From Paralvinella palmiformis (Eukaryota; Annelida; Polychaeta; Terebellida; Alvinellidae): a DNA stretch of 64,000 bases. Made by a program: the position numbers and the translations under genes. This document shows positions 1 to 10,170 of this stretch, piece after piece. The stretch is taken from the NCBI GenBank assembly GCA_025642065.1, contig JAODUP010000071.1:300001-364000 (forward strand), in the 5' to 3' direction. Below the pieces are notes generated by a model. It saw only the letters and a program-made list of their open reading frames with translations. It did no database searches and was not told the DNA's origin. The first letter of the stretch is position 1; every line of letters starts with the position of its first letter.

Positions 1-570
1 TCTTAGGTTAAGCATCTCTGTTGTCTATAACTGATCGATTGCAATCCTCGTTTAAGTGGGCCAGCATGATATCGGGTCATTAACGTTCGGCCTGGTCATG
101 TACTCCTTTTAAGCGTAAGTACTGTTTGTCGGCGAAACAATAAGGCTGATGTCCGGTGAGCGGATGTTTTGTGAGAGGTGAGCCGTTTTTAAAGGTCACG
201 GGATGTAGCTCTCTAAATTAACCGCCGGGAAGCCAAAGCCATAATGCGACAATGGAGAGTCGTCGTAATCAATTTTCCGCGCGCTGTCCATGTCTCTTCC
301 CAGGCGCCCTCTAATTAAACCAAAAGGTCACGGTATAGTTATTGAATTCTGTCATATCGGCCAATAGATAAAACGTGACGAAAACATACTCCGGGAACGT
401 GAAAACTTAACTACCATCACGTGGTTTGTATTGGATGAAACAAGAACAAATAGTTAGAAGAGACGCTCTCGAGCTATTATGTCGATACTTCAGGCATATT
501 TAGCTGGTGTCACTCATGAAACAAAATACATGTAGTTATGTATTACATGTATTATATTATGGTATATTAT

Positions 571-614
571 ATTATATATGTGTGTGTGTGCGTGGTGCGT
601 GCGTGCGTGCGTGC

Positions 615-645
<31 letters not shown>

Positions 646-662
646 TGCGTGTGCGCGCGCGC

Positions 663-694
<32 letters not shown>
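571..694. repeat. compound (TG)n/(GCGT)n/(TA)n microsatellite
   Basis: TG dinucleotides grade into GTGC/GCGT tetranucleotides with two CTGCG interruptions, then (CG)n and about fifteen TA units. The repeat gives long artificial open frames on both strands. Confidence 0.95.
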
Positions 695-696
<2 letters not shown>

Positions 697-973
697 TAAG
701 TGGGTTCGTGCCTGCACTATTACAGTAGAATTGGTAATGTACTGTACTATAGAATTCCGTTGGATCGAGTCCCATTGTTACCTCTATTTGTTTTCATCAA
801 TCAATAAAAGGCTGCATCTCATTTCTCTAAGGAGTAGCCCCTCATCCATAAATCCGAGATCTCCCATTTAGTCATCTGTAAAGTTGTGAAGTCGTCATTA
901 AGCACTAGAAGCCGCTAATTTGCATGGTGATTGGATTGATCTCGCAATCAGAACTTCTGTTGACTGAATAGTT

Positions 974-974
<1 letters not shown>

Positions 975-1020
<46 letters not shown>
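975..1020. repeat. (TA)n microsatellite
   Basis: Uninterrupted TA array of more than 20 units. Confidence 0.95.
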
Positions 1021-1023
<3 letters not shown>

Positions 1024-1709
1024 AAACAACACTAAAATAACCCAAATTACAGAGTATGGACGGGTTTTGCAGATAGACCTTTCATTGGTGGGAGGGGGGT
1101 GATTTAAGATAGAACGACCACGATATAGATAGCTTCTACGATAGACTATGTTATGACATACGTCAACCATAAAAGATGATCTATGGTGTGACATTTTGTG
1201 ACCGGATCGGGTTATTAAATGCTCCTGAGAGTCAGTTTGTTAATGTTACATAGTTAGGATATTTCCATCGCCATTTCGGCCCTAAGCTGATATAATTCAT
1301 GTCATATATATGATGTAGATTATAAATGTGAAATAACACTAAAGCATTAAGTCATGTACACGGTGTTAGTCGTATTAGTGGTGTGTTACTGGCCTTTGTG
1401 TACTTAGTAGCTCACTCGGCCATGATCATTCGACAAAGGGAACGATGAATTGTTACAGATTGTGTGCATATATAAAACAGGATAACCTCCGGGTTTGTTG
1501 AGAATGGTACCAGGTTGTAAATGTCTATACTGGGAGTGGGGCTAGGAAAGCCATTAGCATGAAAAGTCGCCATTCTGGATTCAGTTTCTTATTTTATGTC
1601 ACATCTTTGGTATTTCACAAAAGTTTTATGGTTTTTTTATATCGACGTGTAAATGATACTTGTAAAACATTTAAATTTAACTTGTAACGATACAATCTAA
1701 TGACTCAAT

Positions 1710-1715
<6 letters not shown>

Positions 1716-1793
<78 letters not shown>
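1716..1793. repeat. (CT)n-(TA)n compound microsatellite
   Basis: About 13 CT units run directly into more than 25 TA units. Confidence 0.95.
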
Positions 1794-1799
<6 letters not shown>

Positions 1800-1970
1800 T
1801 AATTTTGGTTAAGGCATGCTTTGTGGGTACATAAAACTCGTCAAAACGATTGCGATGAAATATTATATGATATTAACCCTCAGAACAAATCAAACGATCA
1901 TCAAATTGTACAAGTATGATTTAAAAATATTCAAATAACACCCGTTCTTTCATTTTCACTTTCTACCTAG

Positions 1971-2111
1971 GTCCAGTACACGATGACAATTATTACAGAA
2001 ACGGGTCGTGTGCCATTTATCATCCACTCAATAAAAGCTTCTACGTCCACTCGTGTAGACAAGACACAGCCGATTTGAACATGTTCGTCTGTCAGTATTC
2101 ATCAAATCGAG
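1971..2111 (+). CDS. exon: second half of first CTLD
   Basis: The exon is bounded by a good acceptor (pyrimidine-rich tract ending in CTAG) and a GTAAGT donor. Both borders are phase 1, giving 46 whole codons. The translation has the three cysteines and the closing FVCQ expected of the C-terminal half of a CTLD. The usual W-N-D calcium motif is replaced by residues around HSCRQDTADLN. The matching first-half exon is not visible in the window. Confidence 0.7.
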
Positions 2112-3545
2112 GTAAGTTTAGCTGATGACCAGTCCGCTCTTTTTTCTACATGATGATAATGATAATGTAGGCTAAATAAGCCGAGCGACATCCAAAGGTA
2201 ATGAATCGAAGTCAAAGATGAAACACCCTTCAGATATGCCCACGCCGAGATTCGAACACGGGTGGTAGTGATCTGTGGTCCGACACGCTGCCGCTACACC
2301 ACGGAGGCGCACCCTTTCTCTATAAGAAAAAAGCCGACGATTCAGTAAACTCCGTTATCTGATAATTCTTTAAGACAATATTATTTCTGATTGACAGGTT
2401 GTCTTGAAGCGAGTGCTCTCCTCCTCCCACCGATATGTTACACGTTGATGGCCCCGACATTGGAGGCGCCGATCAGAACCTGGAACGGGGCGAAGCAGCA
2501 TTGCCAGAGTCTGTATCCGGAAGGCACACTGGCCTACTCTTACATATATCCCGAAAGCGAAGTGATCGATTACATTAGCCAAACGTTGCTCCAGTCAGGA
2601 CATTCGAACGTCTCCGTCTGGATTGGCATTAGGAGACATCCGTGGGTTTGGGTTACCGGTAGGTGGCGCAGTCGAGGTTTGTTGAGTACTAAGAATGGTC
2701 TGTAGTCGCTTGTATGCGAGAAAAAAAACCCGACAAAATAATTCATAAATATAAAACTCATTTTCTCTTCGCCGCAAATCTGCGAATTTGTGAACGTATT
2801 TATCCAACATCATACAATTATACTATTTCGTAATATTAAACTACTACACTGTTGAAAAGGCGACTAGTAGAATCGCCATGTTTTAATATAGAAGACGGAC
2901 CTTAATAAACAGAAAACTAATAAATATATAAGTTAAACACATTCCTCTGGTATTTCTATAAAACGACATAGAATCATCAGAAATTCCCTTCACCTACACT
3001 CATTGGTGGAGTCAGGAGGGAGCTAGCGTGGACGAGAGATGTGCTCATCTGGATCTACGTCAGGATGGCGCGTGGGCGGACAAGGCCTGCTCGGTCCTGA
3101 GTCAGTACTTCGTATGCGAACAAGGTAAGTGCGCTACACCAATATATATGACAGCGAATCAGTAGCATCCTTCGTTGGAAGTAGGTTGTATTGTTTGACA
3201 AAGCTGTGTTAAGCTTCGGTCGTACGGATTCGCTGATCGGTATTTTCGGCATCGACGATCCCGACGGCGACAACGGGACGCCGACAAAAACAAAATCTGT
3301 TGGAAGATTATAAGATGACGTGTAGACATACGAAAAGGACACCAACGCTAATGACAAGAGGATACGATTATATCCGACTGTTTTGGGAATCAATTCGAAA
3401 ACATTCTCGTATCATATTTATATGTATTTCAATTCAAAGTGAAACTCGTATAGTGATGAAAAGGAAAGTGTCAGAAACACAATCATTGTATTGGAGACAT
3501 TCCCTACATAAATAAACAATAATATAGAAAAATAACACACACACG

Positions 3546-3581
<36 letters not shown>

Positions 3582-3584
3582 AGA

Positions 3585-3660
<76 letters not shown>

Positions 3661-4692
3661 CGGAGAGAAGAGTATTAATATATTTATGTTCATTGTAAGA
3701 TACATAATTGTGGACGAGGTGGAAAAACATTTATTATTTATTAAACTTGTACAATAGAATTAACTCATCAATATTATCCCAAACAGGCTGATTACTCCGA
3801 CAATAAATAACAACCAATAATAGCGGGGGGGGGGTTATCAGGTTGAACTCACGGTCCTTTATCTGTCTCTCCCTCTCCCTTTCAAACCCTTCACTTTAAA
3901 GCTAAGGCAAGTATAAACAAAGAGATTTACTCTACGTTCCCAAATCTTATTGTTTCAAAGAATTTTAAATTCTACTCTACATCCAAAAGACTCTGATCTC
4001 GAGAACAGAAATTAATGTCTATCGCGAGTCATGTAAGAACGACACGTCGGCAGCACCGGACAGCGACATATGATGCCTCGTCAAATATCAATTCTAAACC
4101 ACACTCGAATGCTTTATTGTGATCTAGATAGAGCTCTAGCTGGGATCATGTGTCTAAGAAACCTCCAACGGGATACGAGCTCCATATGGTTATGTGGGTT
4201 CCTTTGCTACAAACCGGGAAATGGCATTGTTCCTCACGTAACGCGGCTGTTCCGACCTTAAATTAAAAAAAAAAAACATTGTCCATGTTCTTCTAAGCTA
4301 ACATAGGCACAAAATCGCAGTTTGGAACGCTGACTTATTGGAACATTGCCAAATGGAAATGATCGTAGAATGTCGTAGAAGAAAGCATCAGAATATTGGC
4401 CCGTTTAAAAGTTGGGATGGTGCCGTTATTACATTAGCATTTATAATCTCATTGTGCGAGATGTGAGATATTTGACGTCCACTTTTATATCTTGATAGAT
4501 CAAAGTCTACGCCTAAGATTTACTGTCGTTGTTCTTGTTGTTGTCGTTGTGGAAAATCCGGATCAATATATATGCGATAATTTAGCTGTCACAATTGTTG
4601 CCGTTGTGGTAGGCGCGGTCACTGATACTGTATCTGTCGTTGTTTTAACCCCCCCCCTCCTCCCTCGCATACACGTACGTACGCACATAAAT

Positions 4693-4723
<31 letters not shown>

Positions 4724-5957
4724 TACACCATAATAGAGCCAGATAGCATAACAGGACAACAAACAGTAGACTCCCAAGAAGGACAGACCAGCACGACACG
4801 TTATCAGGAGACATCGACTGCGCCTGAGACAGGTATATGGAGCCGAGAGAATGGAGCTCAAAATGGTACTCTTATAAACTCCACTATTTGTTATGGTGTA
4901 CATGTATATAATACGTAGTTTTAGATTTTACCGGGTTTTTTAGACATTTTTTCACGCTCATCTGTGAGTTTAAAAAAGTTTTATAATATTTCGATGTGGT
5001 GTAGTGTGTATAGTTATTTCTTTTTGTCTGTTTTTCGTTTGTATCGCGCAGTGACACCCAAACAAGAACTGGACATTGTTGCAACGACGATTTCTAGTTT
5101 TAACACCACCAATAGCACCACATCTACACGAACCATCGCCATCATCACAAAGACAACTAAGGTTCCGACCGAACCAAATGGCACAACACCTTCTACAATA
5201 TTCTCATCAGTTACGGCGTCATCCGTGCCTACCACTACAACAACCACACTGGATGAGGCACACGACACAACCACACCAACAGCCACATCTAACATTACAA
5301 CAGCCACACGGGATGAGGCACACGACACAACCACACCAACAATCACATCTACCACAACCGCCGTATTAGCAACAACACCTACTACAACTACCACCACTGC
5401 TGCTACGACCACCACAACCATCATAACCATCACATCTCCATTTGCTTACTCTAATACAGCGCCCACTACCGAATCCAAAGCGGTTCGGTCCTCAGAATCA
5501 ACAATTAAGCCGAATACAACGAAACGAGCGACCGCTAGCCCGCCTATAAAACGGGATACTACCACCTCAACGAGAGAAAGTGGTACTCAAATAAAGTCAA
5601 ACACCCACACGGAAGGTGATCTCAATCATTCCGATAGAGGAATGACCTCGACCATCAGATACGGAACCGACAACTCATCAATAAGCTCCGGACTCGCCGT
5701 ATCAAGCGATACGGATATCGATGTCAGCACGTCCCCGGGGACGAAGACAAGGCGCAATGGGAGCTTCGCCGGGAAGACATCACTAACTAGCAAGAATATA
5801 GAATTAAGTAAGCTGACGAAAGCCGACTCGACACGTACACGGTTTCAAGGCTTTTGGTGATGGTGATGCTGCCGGTGATGGGTATTTACCTGCCAGATGA
5901 GTCGGTAATACGAGACAGTCCTTGAGATGCGCGCGCGCGCGGGTGTGTGTGTGTGTT

Positions 5958-5993
<36 letters not shown>

Positions 5994-6302
5994 CAGTGGT
6001 AAATAGATAACTGGCTTGGGTATCATCTATATGGTCTGTGGCATACATAATGGTTGAGGTACCGCTGCATGGTGGCAGGGGACTAAAGCGACTGTCGTTG
6101 GATACAAATGTATTGCTTATCCATTCACGAACGACTCATCTCACAAACAAATGTTTATTTCCTGTTGGCCTTTTACTCGGTGAAACAACCATATATAGGC
6201 TAGCACAAATTGACAGAATGAGGGACAGTCAGTCAGTCAGACAGAAAGACACGCAGTCAGACAGATAGGCACGCAGACAGACAGACCGACGGACAAATAG
6301 AT

Positions 6303-6333
<31 letters not shown>

Positions 6334-6359
6334 AAGACAAATAGACAGACAGACAAACA

Positions 6360-6403
<44 letters not shown>

Positions 6404-6783
6404 TAGATAGACAGATAGACAGACAAATACACAGACAGACATACAAATAGACAGGCAGACAGACAAATAGACTGATAGACGACGTAAAGCCATATATCAG
6501 AATAACACTACAGAACAATGGTCTACTTTTACAGATTACTTCCCATACATTAATACCATCTGTCATATGCTGAATGGTGGACTGACACACCTATATACAT
6601 ATAAACATGCCTAATCTTAAATATTTCAGTATTCATTATCATTGTTGTCACAATCGGTGCGGTCGTCATAACACTTGTCATTGGAGCTAACGTATGGGAC
6701 ACAAAGAGGGCAAAAAGGTAAGTTGACATTTTAGAATCATATCCCTTTAATGCTTTAAATTATTTCTATCAAAAGATAATTGT

Positions 6784-6845
<62 letters not shown>

Positions 6846-6992
6846 AGGATAAATATCAACTACGAGAACACTTGGTTTCCACTGTTTATGATTTGTAGGC
6901 GAACATTATTTGAGAACCTAAGTTGAATACATGGGGACTATATTTTATATAAATGGCAGGCAGATACAACCGTACACTTTATACACAATGGT

Positions 6993-7028
<36 letters not shown>

Positions 7029-7484
7029 ATGACATTACTTGAATTCCCCAGGAAGAAGACCAAAGACATATATTTTGGACCAGAAGACAACTCGTCTGGA
7101 GAGTCTAAGTTTAATGCCGCATTCTGCGTCGAAAACGGCATCACAACTGGTGATAAATCGACAATAAGCCACATAAACATCGGCCGAATTAACACGATGG
7201 CGCTTAAGGGCAACTCCGTGCTACTCCGAGACCACGAAACAGCTTCTTTGGCCATAAACCCGGCTTATTCCTCATTCTCCGAGCAGGATCCGGAAGAGAA
7301 TTTCAAGTGTCCCGATGTCATATCGGGAGGTCTATCGGTTGGTTGTAACAAGGATGAGAACACTAGAGCTTCCGGATCTAGTAACAGCAACAGTCTGATC
7401 CAATCGTTGCACCACAGCGATGTCAGTTACGGTGGACATATGGAATTCAAAGATTCGTGTGCATCAAAGGCGATCCAAGATTGA
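1971..7484 (+). CDS. C-type lectin-like, mucin-stalk, single-pass membrane receptor (5' partial; seven exons)
   Basis: Gene model joined from exons 1971-2111, 2398-2658, 2981-3124, 4737-4832 (possible cassette), 5052-5807, 6630-6717 and 7052-7484. All junctions keep frame: every intron is phase 1 except the last, which is phase 2. The joined frame gives about 638 residues and ends at TGA 7482-7484. Order: second half of one C-type lectin-like domain (CTLD), a complete CTLD split over two exons, a short Ser/Thr segment, a Thr-rich stalk of about 250 residues, one hydrophobic helix, and a 143-residue tail. The topology implies a type I surface receptor. The Ca2+/sugar-binding motifs of classical lectins (EPN or QPD, and WND) are absent, so ligand binding is unlikely to be standard Ca2+-dependent sugar recognition. 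Signal peptide and 5' exons were not found. A candidate AATAAA lies at 7692. The family is known from general CTLD architecture; the physiological ligand is unknown. Confidence 0.75.
2148..2313 (-). repeat. tRNA-derived SINE, family A (copy in lectin-gene intron)
   Basis: Read on the minus strand, it starts GGTGCGCCTCCG, has an A-box-like TGGTGTAGCGGCAGCG and a B-box GTTCGAATC, then a body containing GAAGGGTGTTTCATC. The body matches copies near 7974 and 33609, and more weakly the one near 33005. It sits between two lectin exons. Confidence 0.7.
2398..2658 (+). CDS. exon: first half of second CTLD
   Basis: Acceptor TTGACAG and donor GTAGGT, phase 1 at both ends, 86 whole codons. It begins with two cysteines 12 residues apart (GCLEAS ... 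PPICYTL), typical of a long-form CTLD. These are followed by TWNGAKQHCQSL (the helix-2 cysteine), an E-rich helix region and VSVWIGI, the hallmark WIG core motif. An in-frame continuation past the donor is short and not conserved-looking, supporting the splice. Confidence 0.78.
2981..3124 (+). CDS. exon: second half of second CTLD
   Basis: Phase 1 at both ends, 144 bp, donor GTAAGT. The frame gives HWWSQEGASVDERC, then GAWADKACS and YFVCEQ, the standard C...W.D..C...FVCE closing pattern of a CTLD. Neither EPN nor QPD is present upstream and WND reads WAD, so the canonical calcium site appears lost. The acceptor has a weak pyrimidine tract, which is the least certain border. Confidence 0.72.
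3537..3655. repeat. (CA)n-(TA)n compound microsatellite
   Basis: Interrupted CA array followed by TA units, within the intron between CTLD and stalk exons. Confidence 0.95.
4693..4720. repeat. (AC)n microsatellite next to a splice acceptor
   Basis: About 14 AC units end roughly 15 bases before the proposed acceptor of the 4737 exon. They take the place of a pyrimidine tract. Confidence 0.95.
4737..4832 (+). CDS. possible cassette exon: Ser/Thr-rich stalk segment
   Basis: A 96-bp open segment between an AG (after CCATAATAG) and a GTATAT donor, phase 1 at both ends, so it can be included or skipped without changing frame. It encodes a hydrophilic Ser/Thr/Gln/Glu-rich stretch beginning PDSITGQQTVD and ending ETSTAPET, like the stalk that follows. 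The acceptor lacks a normal pyrimidine tract and is preceded by an AC microsatellite. It is inferred from frame and composition only. Confidence 0.5.
5052..5807 (+). CDS. exon: Thr-rich mucin-like stalk
   Basis: Strong acceptor (TTTTTCGTTTGTATCGCGCAG) and GTAAGC donor, phase 1 at both ends, 251 whole codons. The first half is dominated by Thr runs suited to dense O-glycosylation and also carries several N-x-S/T sequons. The second half is Ser/Thr-rich with basic residues. A 60-bp unit starting GGATGAGGCACACGACACAA is repeated in tandem at 5251 and 5311 (protein DEAHDTTTPT twice). The sequence continues directly into the membrane-helix exon, so it is the extracellular stalk. Confidence 0.75.
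5251..5370 (+). repeat. 60-bp coding tandem duplication
   Basis: Two adjacent copies of a 60-bp unit begin at 5251 and 5311 and differ at few positions. The period is a multiple of three, so it lengthens the stalk by 20 residues in frame. Confidence 0.85.
5937..5990. repeat. (GT)n microsatellite
   Basis: GT array, preceded by (CG)n, in the intron after the stalk exon. Confidence 0.95.
6216..6480. repeat. (ACAG)n imperfect tetranucleotide array
   Basis: About 260 bp of degenerate ACAG/ACAA/ATAG units in the intron before the membrane exon. It generates the artificial SVCLSVCL reading frames on the minus strand. Confidence 0.95.
6630..6717 (+). CDS. exon: transmembrane helix
   Basis: Acceptor AATATTTCAG, donor GTAAGT, phase 1 in and phase 2 out, 28 whole codons. 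It encodes about 20 hydrophobic residues (FIIIVVTIGAVVITLVIGA) followed by a basic stop-transfer run, DTKRAKR. This is the single membrane span with the C-terminus inside the cell. Confidence 0.82.
6785..6843. repeat. (TA)n microsatellite
   Basis: About 29 TA units directly downstream of the membrane exon. Confidence 0.95.
6996..7024. repeat. (CA)n microsatellite before the last exon
   Basis: About 14 CA units ending 27 bases before the acceptor of the terminal exon. Confidence 0.95.
7052..7484 (+). CDS. terminal exon: cytoplasmic tail with NPxY motif
   Basis: Acceptor GAATTCCCCAG; phase 2 joins AG+G to give Arg. It encodes 143 residues and stops at TGA 7482-7484. The tail is polar and Ser-rich. 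An NPAY motif lies at 7257-7268, the class of signal read by PTB domains and by clathrin adaptors. Further tyrosines occur in DIYFGPED near the membrane and VSYGGHM near the end. No enzymatic domain is visible. This suggests an endocytic or adaptor-coupled receptor; signalling partners are unknown. Confidence 0.8.
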
Positions 7485-7691
7485 AAGAGTGAACTCGACA
7501 AGAGAGTTCTCGAAATGCACCATGGACAGCCTTAATTAGAGTAATCCAGGCTAATTGCTCGCTTGCAGTATATGGACAATATCTGCTATTGTATGTCTGT
7601 CTTTGCACAGCTTATGCAATTTTTTTAAATACTATATTTATTACTATTTGTATAAGAAGAAAGAAAAAAAAACAGTACATAGCAATGCTAT

Positions 7692-7697
7692 AATAAA
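7692..7697 (+). terminator. candidate polyadenylation signal AATAAA of the lectin receptor gene
   Basis: AATAAA about 210 bases after the stop codon, in an AU-rich stretch. It is the nearest perfect signal; no cDNA evidence is available. Confidence 0.45.
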
Positions 7698-7720
7698 TAA
7701 TTGTTTATATTTTCATACAT

Positions 7721-9900
7721 TATAAAACAGTTTTATTACTAGAAAATTGGTGTTTTACTTAATAATATACAAAAATATTGAGGCAGCTACGTCTGAATAC
7801 ACAAAACCTTATTCATGTCGAATGGACTATATATACCAGAAGTTAGGTCCAGAAGTTTTTGTTGTTGTTGTTGTTGCTTTCTTCCTATAATTTATAACAT
7901 GCCGTTTTATTTAATTTGTTTATACATAGTAGTCTGTTGTCAATTTATATAGACATGATTTATTATTCGACAGAGGGCGCCTCTATGGCCTAAATGGCAA
8001 TGCGGTTTGTCGCTGATCTATAGCATCTGGGTTCAAACACCGCAATGGCCATGTCAGAAGGGTGTTGCATGTTTCACTTCGTCACATTATCTTTGGAAGT
8101 CGCTATAGATATTTAGCTCACCGTGTGCACAACAGTAACCGCTTAACAACAACAATTTATTTTTTTTATTCCAAAGTTGATGGTGGGGAATCATCAAAAC
8201 GGTGGTTATATTCTCAAAGAACGGAATAGCCAAACATTTCAAATACCGATCTCCAACTCTCCAATGCAATATTTCCCGTTACCACTTTTAAAGATACTTA
8301 TTAAAAAACCTGCACATTTCTTCGTTTACCGCGATTCCTTATTGTTTAAGCCACATGGCGCTACTGTGACGGTTTCGTTCACCTAACGGAAGAAAGTTAA
8401 TGATATGCCTTTTATCACCATAATAATGCCACAATTAATTACTGCAACGCATAAATGAATGCCATACTTCAGTAATTAATCAGGTACTGGCTACAGGAAC
8501 AAAAGTTCTGCGAAACAGCTACCCCAACTGGGTTACACTGTTTCATTTTATTTGCCAGTGGTGTGCTGTTAAGACCTGTCTACGTTACAACGGTTGACTG
8601 TTTCAAAGTAATTCCTTGTAATTTTTCATCTTATTCCTAAATATATAATTCCTTATTAAAATTGTAATAAAGATTAATGCCCGCCATATTATATATTAAG
8701 TTTATTAGAACTATATGTTTATTAAATGCAAAATCCATTGCAATACGTGGATATTTTAATGGTGCATACACAAATATTCAAATCTCGAACAGCAATCGGG
8801 TGGGGTATAAGGCACCCTCATCAATAAAGCTGTGTATTGACGTCATCAAGATGTGTGCCCTTTGGAATAGTTTTGCTCGGTTATGTGTGTAACATCACCA
8901 TTCCCTGTGTGTCCATACTGAACATGCGTCCATATTTTGCTGTATAATTAATTAGCCACATGGTGGCCAGCTCAGTGATCCGTGTAAACTCAATTCTAAT
9001 ACAACGTTTCTCCCCACAAAATACGCACATTTTATGTATAACGTGCAATATATAGTCAATAGCGTTACTAATAATGCCCATAAAAGTAATCAGTATTAGA
9101 TGCATTCGAAAAAGGCATTGGCCACCAAAGAATTGTTTTAAATTAGTCGCGTATATTCGCATAATCGAGACATGATACACACAATTTCGAGAGACACTGG
9201 TATCGAGTAACGTTCAACGTAATTTAGTGATTTCACCCTTTATAACCAAAACATCGTTGTTTATTCGTTAAAATTTTCGTTTTTGTTAGTTTGTTCGCTA
9301 CGGTATGGGGGGGGTTTACAAAATCCGAAGGAAGATGCGAAAGCGTGATTCAGCACAAAACTGTTAATCCCATTCCAGTTTCTGTAATGGTGTCATGTTT
9401 TCTTTAGAATTTATGCGAAAGGGGTCGACGATTCTCCAGCTGACTTTAGAACTCCTGTTCGCGTTAAGATATCTTACACTCGGTGTTAACTTAAATATTA
9501 ATAGGTTAATATTCTTGAAATGAATATTGCGTTAGAAATAGCCGGACGGATTGCACAGAATGAGCCATTTCCTAAATACGTGTCACCGTTAGACGGAATA
9601 TTGGTGATGCCAAGGAAAATAAAGAGCTGACATTTCCAAATGTGCATCAAACACCATTAATATAACTGTATCAGATGAAAACAAGTGACCGCAATAATTT
9701 AATTGTTCACTCGGTTAATTGAAGACGGTTCTGCTTTCTATGTAAAAATGGCCAAATAAGTCATGCTTAGCCTATTAATAGGTTTCATTCGGTTGCGGAA
9801 ACATTGCGGCATTAAATAAGGTGAAATTTATGAAGACTTAATAGTGCTAACGCCAACACATCATCCACCAGGTACGACAACGGGCTGAGCAGATTAAGAA
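7721..9900. other. intergenic, no gene seen
   Basis: AT-rich sequence. Apart from a SINE copy at 7974-8158, nothing coding or structured could be supported. Confidence 0.5.
7974..8158 (+). repeat. tRNA-derived SINE, family A
   Basis: Begins GGGCGCCTCTATGG, has a B-box-like GGGTTCAAAC, a conserved body (GAAGGGTGTTGCATG, then TTATCTTTGGAAGTCGCT and ATTTAGCTCACCG) and ends in a short AAC-type tail. The same body occurs at 2148-2313 and 33609-33766 on the other strand. Confidence 0.7.
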
Positions 9901-9957
9901 GAAGGTGAAAAGGTTACCTAGTTACTGAAACATCCATCTCGTCGAAGTGGACAAATA

Positions 9958-10165
9958 TTGGCTGATTGTACTTTTCACGTGACGCTCGACGGTGCTTCGT
10001 TTATTATCTGGCAATACGCGCGGAGAGCGACGCCGAGTGACGTCATTCATCACGTGACTCGTAACACTTACGTCACCCACGTATTGACGTCGTTGCCGCG
10101 ACGTGCTCGTCCTCCAATCGCGAATAATTACCTAAACGTCGCCCCCCCCCCACTGGCTGGATACA
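9958..10165. promoter_or_regulatory. CpG-dense patch with CRE and E-box cluster
   Basis: Within about 120 bp lie two CACGTG boxes (9976, 10051), a perfect TGACGTCA (10038) and near-CRE sites TTACGTCA (10068) and TGACGTCG (10085). The surroundings are rich in CpG, unlike the flanks. It looks like a promoter or enhancer for CREB/ATF and bHLH factors. No coding exon could be attached, so the target gene and direction are unknown. Confidence 0.45.
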
Positions 10166-10170
10166 GATAG

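Larger units (their letters stand above)
1..1970. other. non-coding stretch upstream of first recognised exon
   Basis: No exon with a credible splice frame and no family motif was found here on either strand. The open frames present are produced by GT/GC and TA microsatellites. I looked for the missing first half of the first C-type lectin-like domain (phase-1 borders, a WIG-like motif) and did not find it. It probably lies upstream of the window, so this stretch is probably intron. Confidence 0.5.

Noticed and set aside
507..871. Open frames rich in YIYIYI and CVRACV on both strands
   Set aside because: They are translations of the GT/GC/TA microsatellite.
2148..2313. tRNA gene on the minus strand
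   Set aside because: A- and B-boxes are present but there is no acceptor stem or cloverleaf, and a SINE body follows that recurs elsewhere. The same reasoning applies at 12484, 22430, 33005 and 46838.
2391..2705. Single continuous 104-codon open frame as the true gene
   Set aside because: The part after 2658 lacks CTLD features, and a phase-1 GTAGGT donor with a matching second-half exon at 2981 explains the domain better.
5014..5433. 139-codon minus-strand frame rich in Val
   Set aside because: Antisense shadow of the Thr-rich stalk exon, which has splice sites and joins the membrane exon in frame.
6229..6590. Several minus-strand frames with SVCLSVCL repeats, also at 20896-21257
   Set aside because: Products of the ACAG tetranucleotide arrays; identical in three frames.
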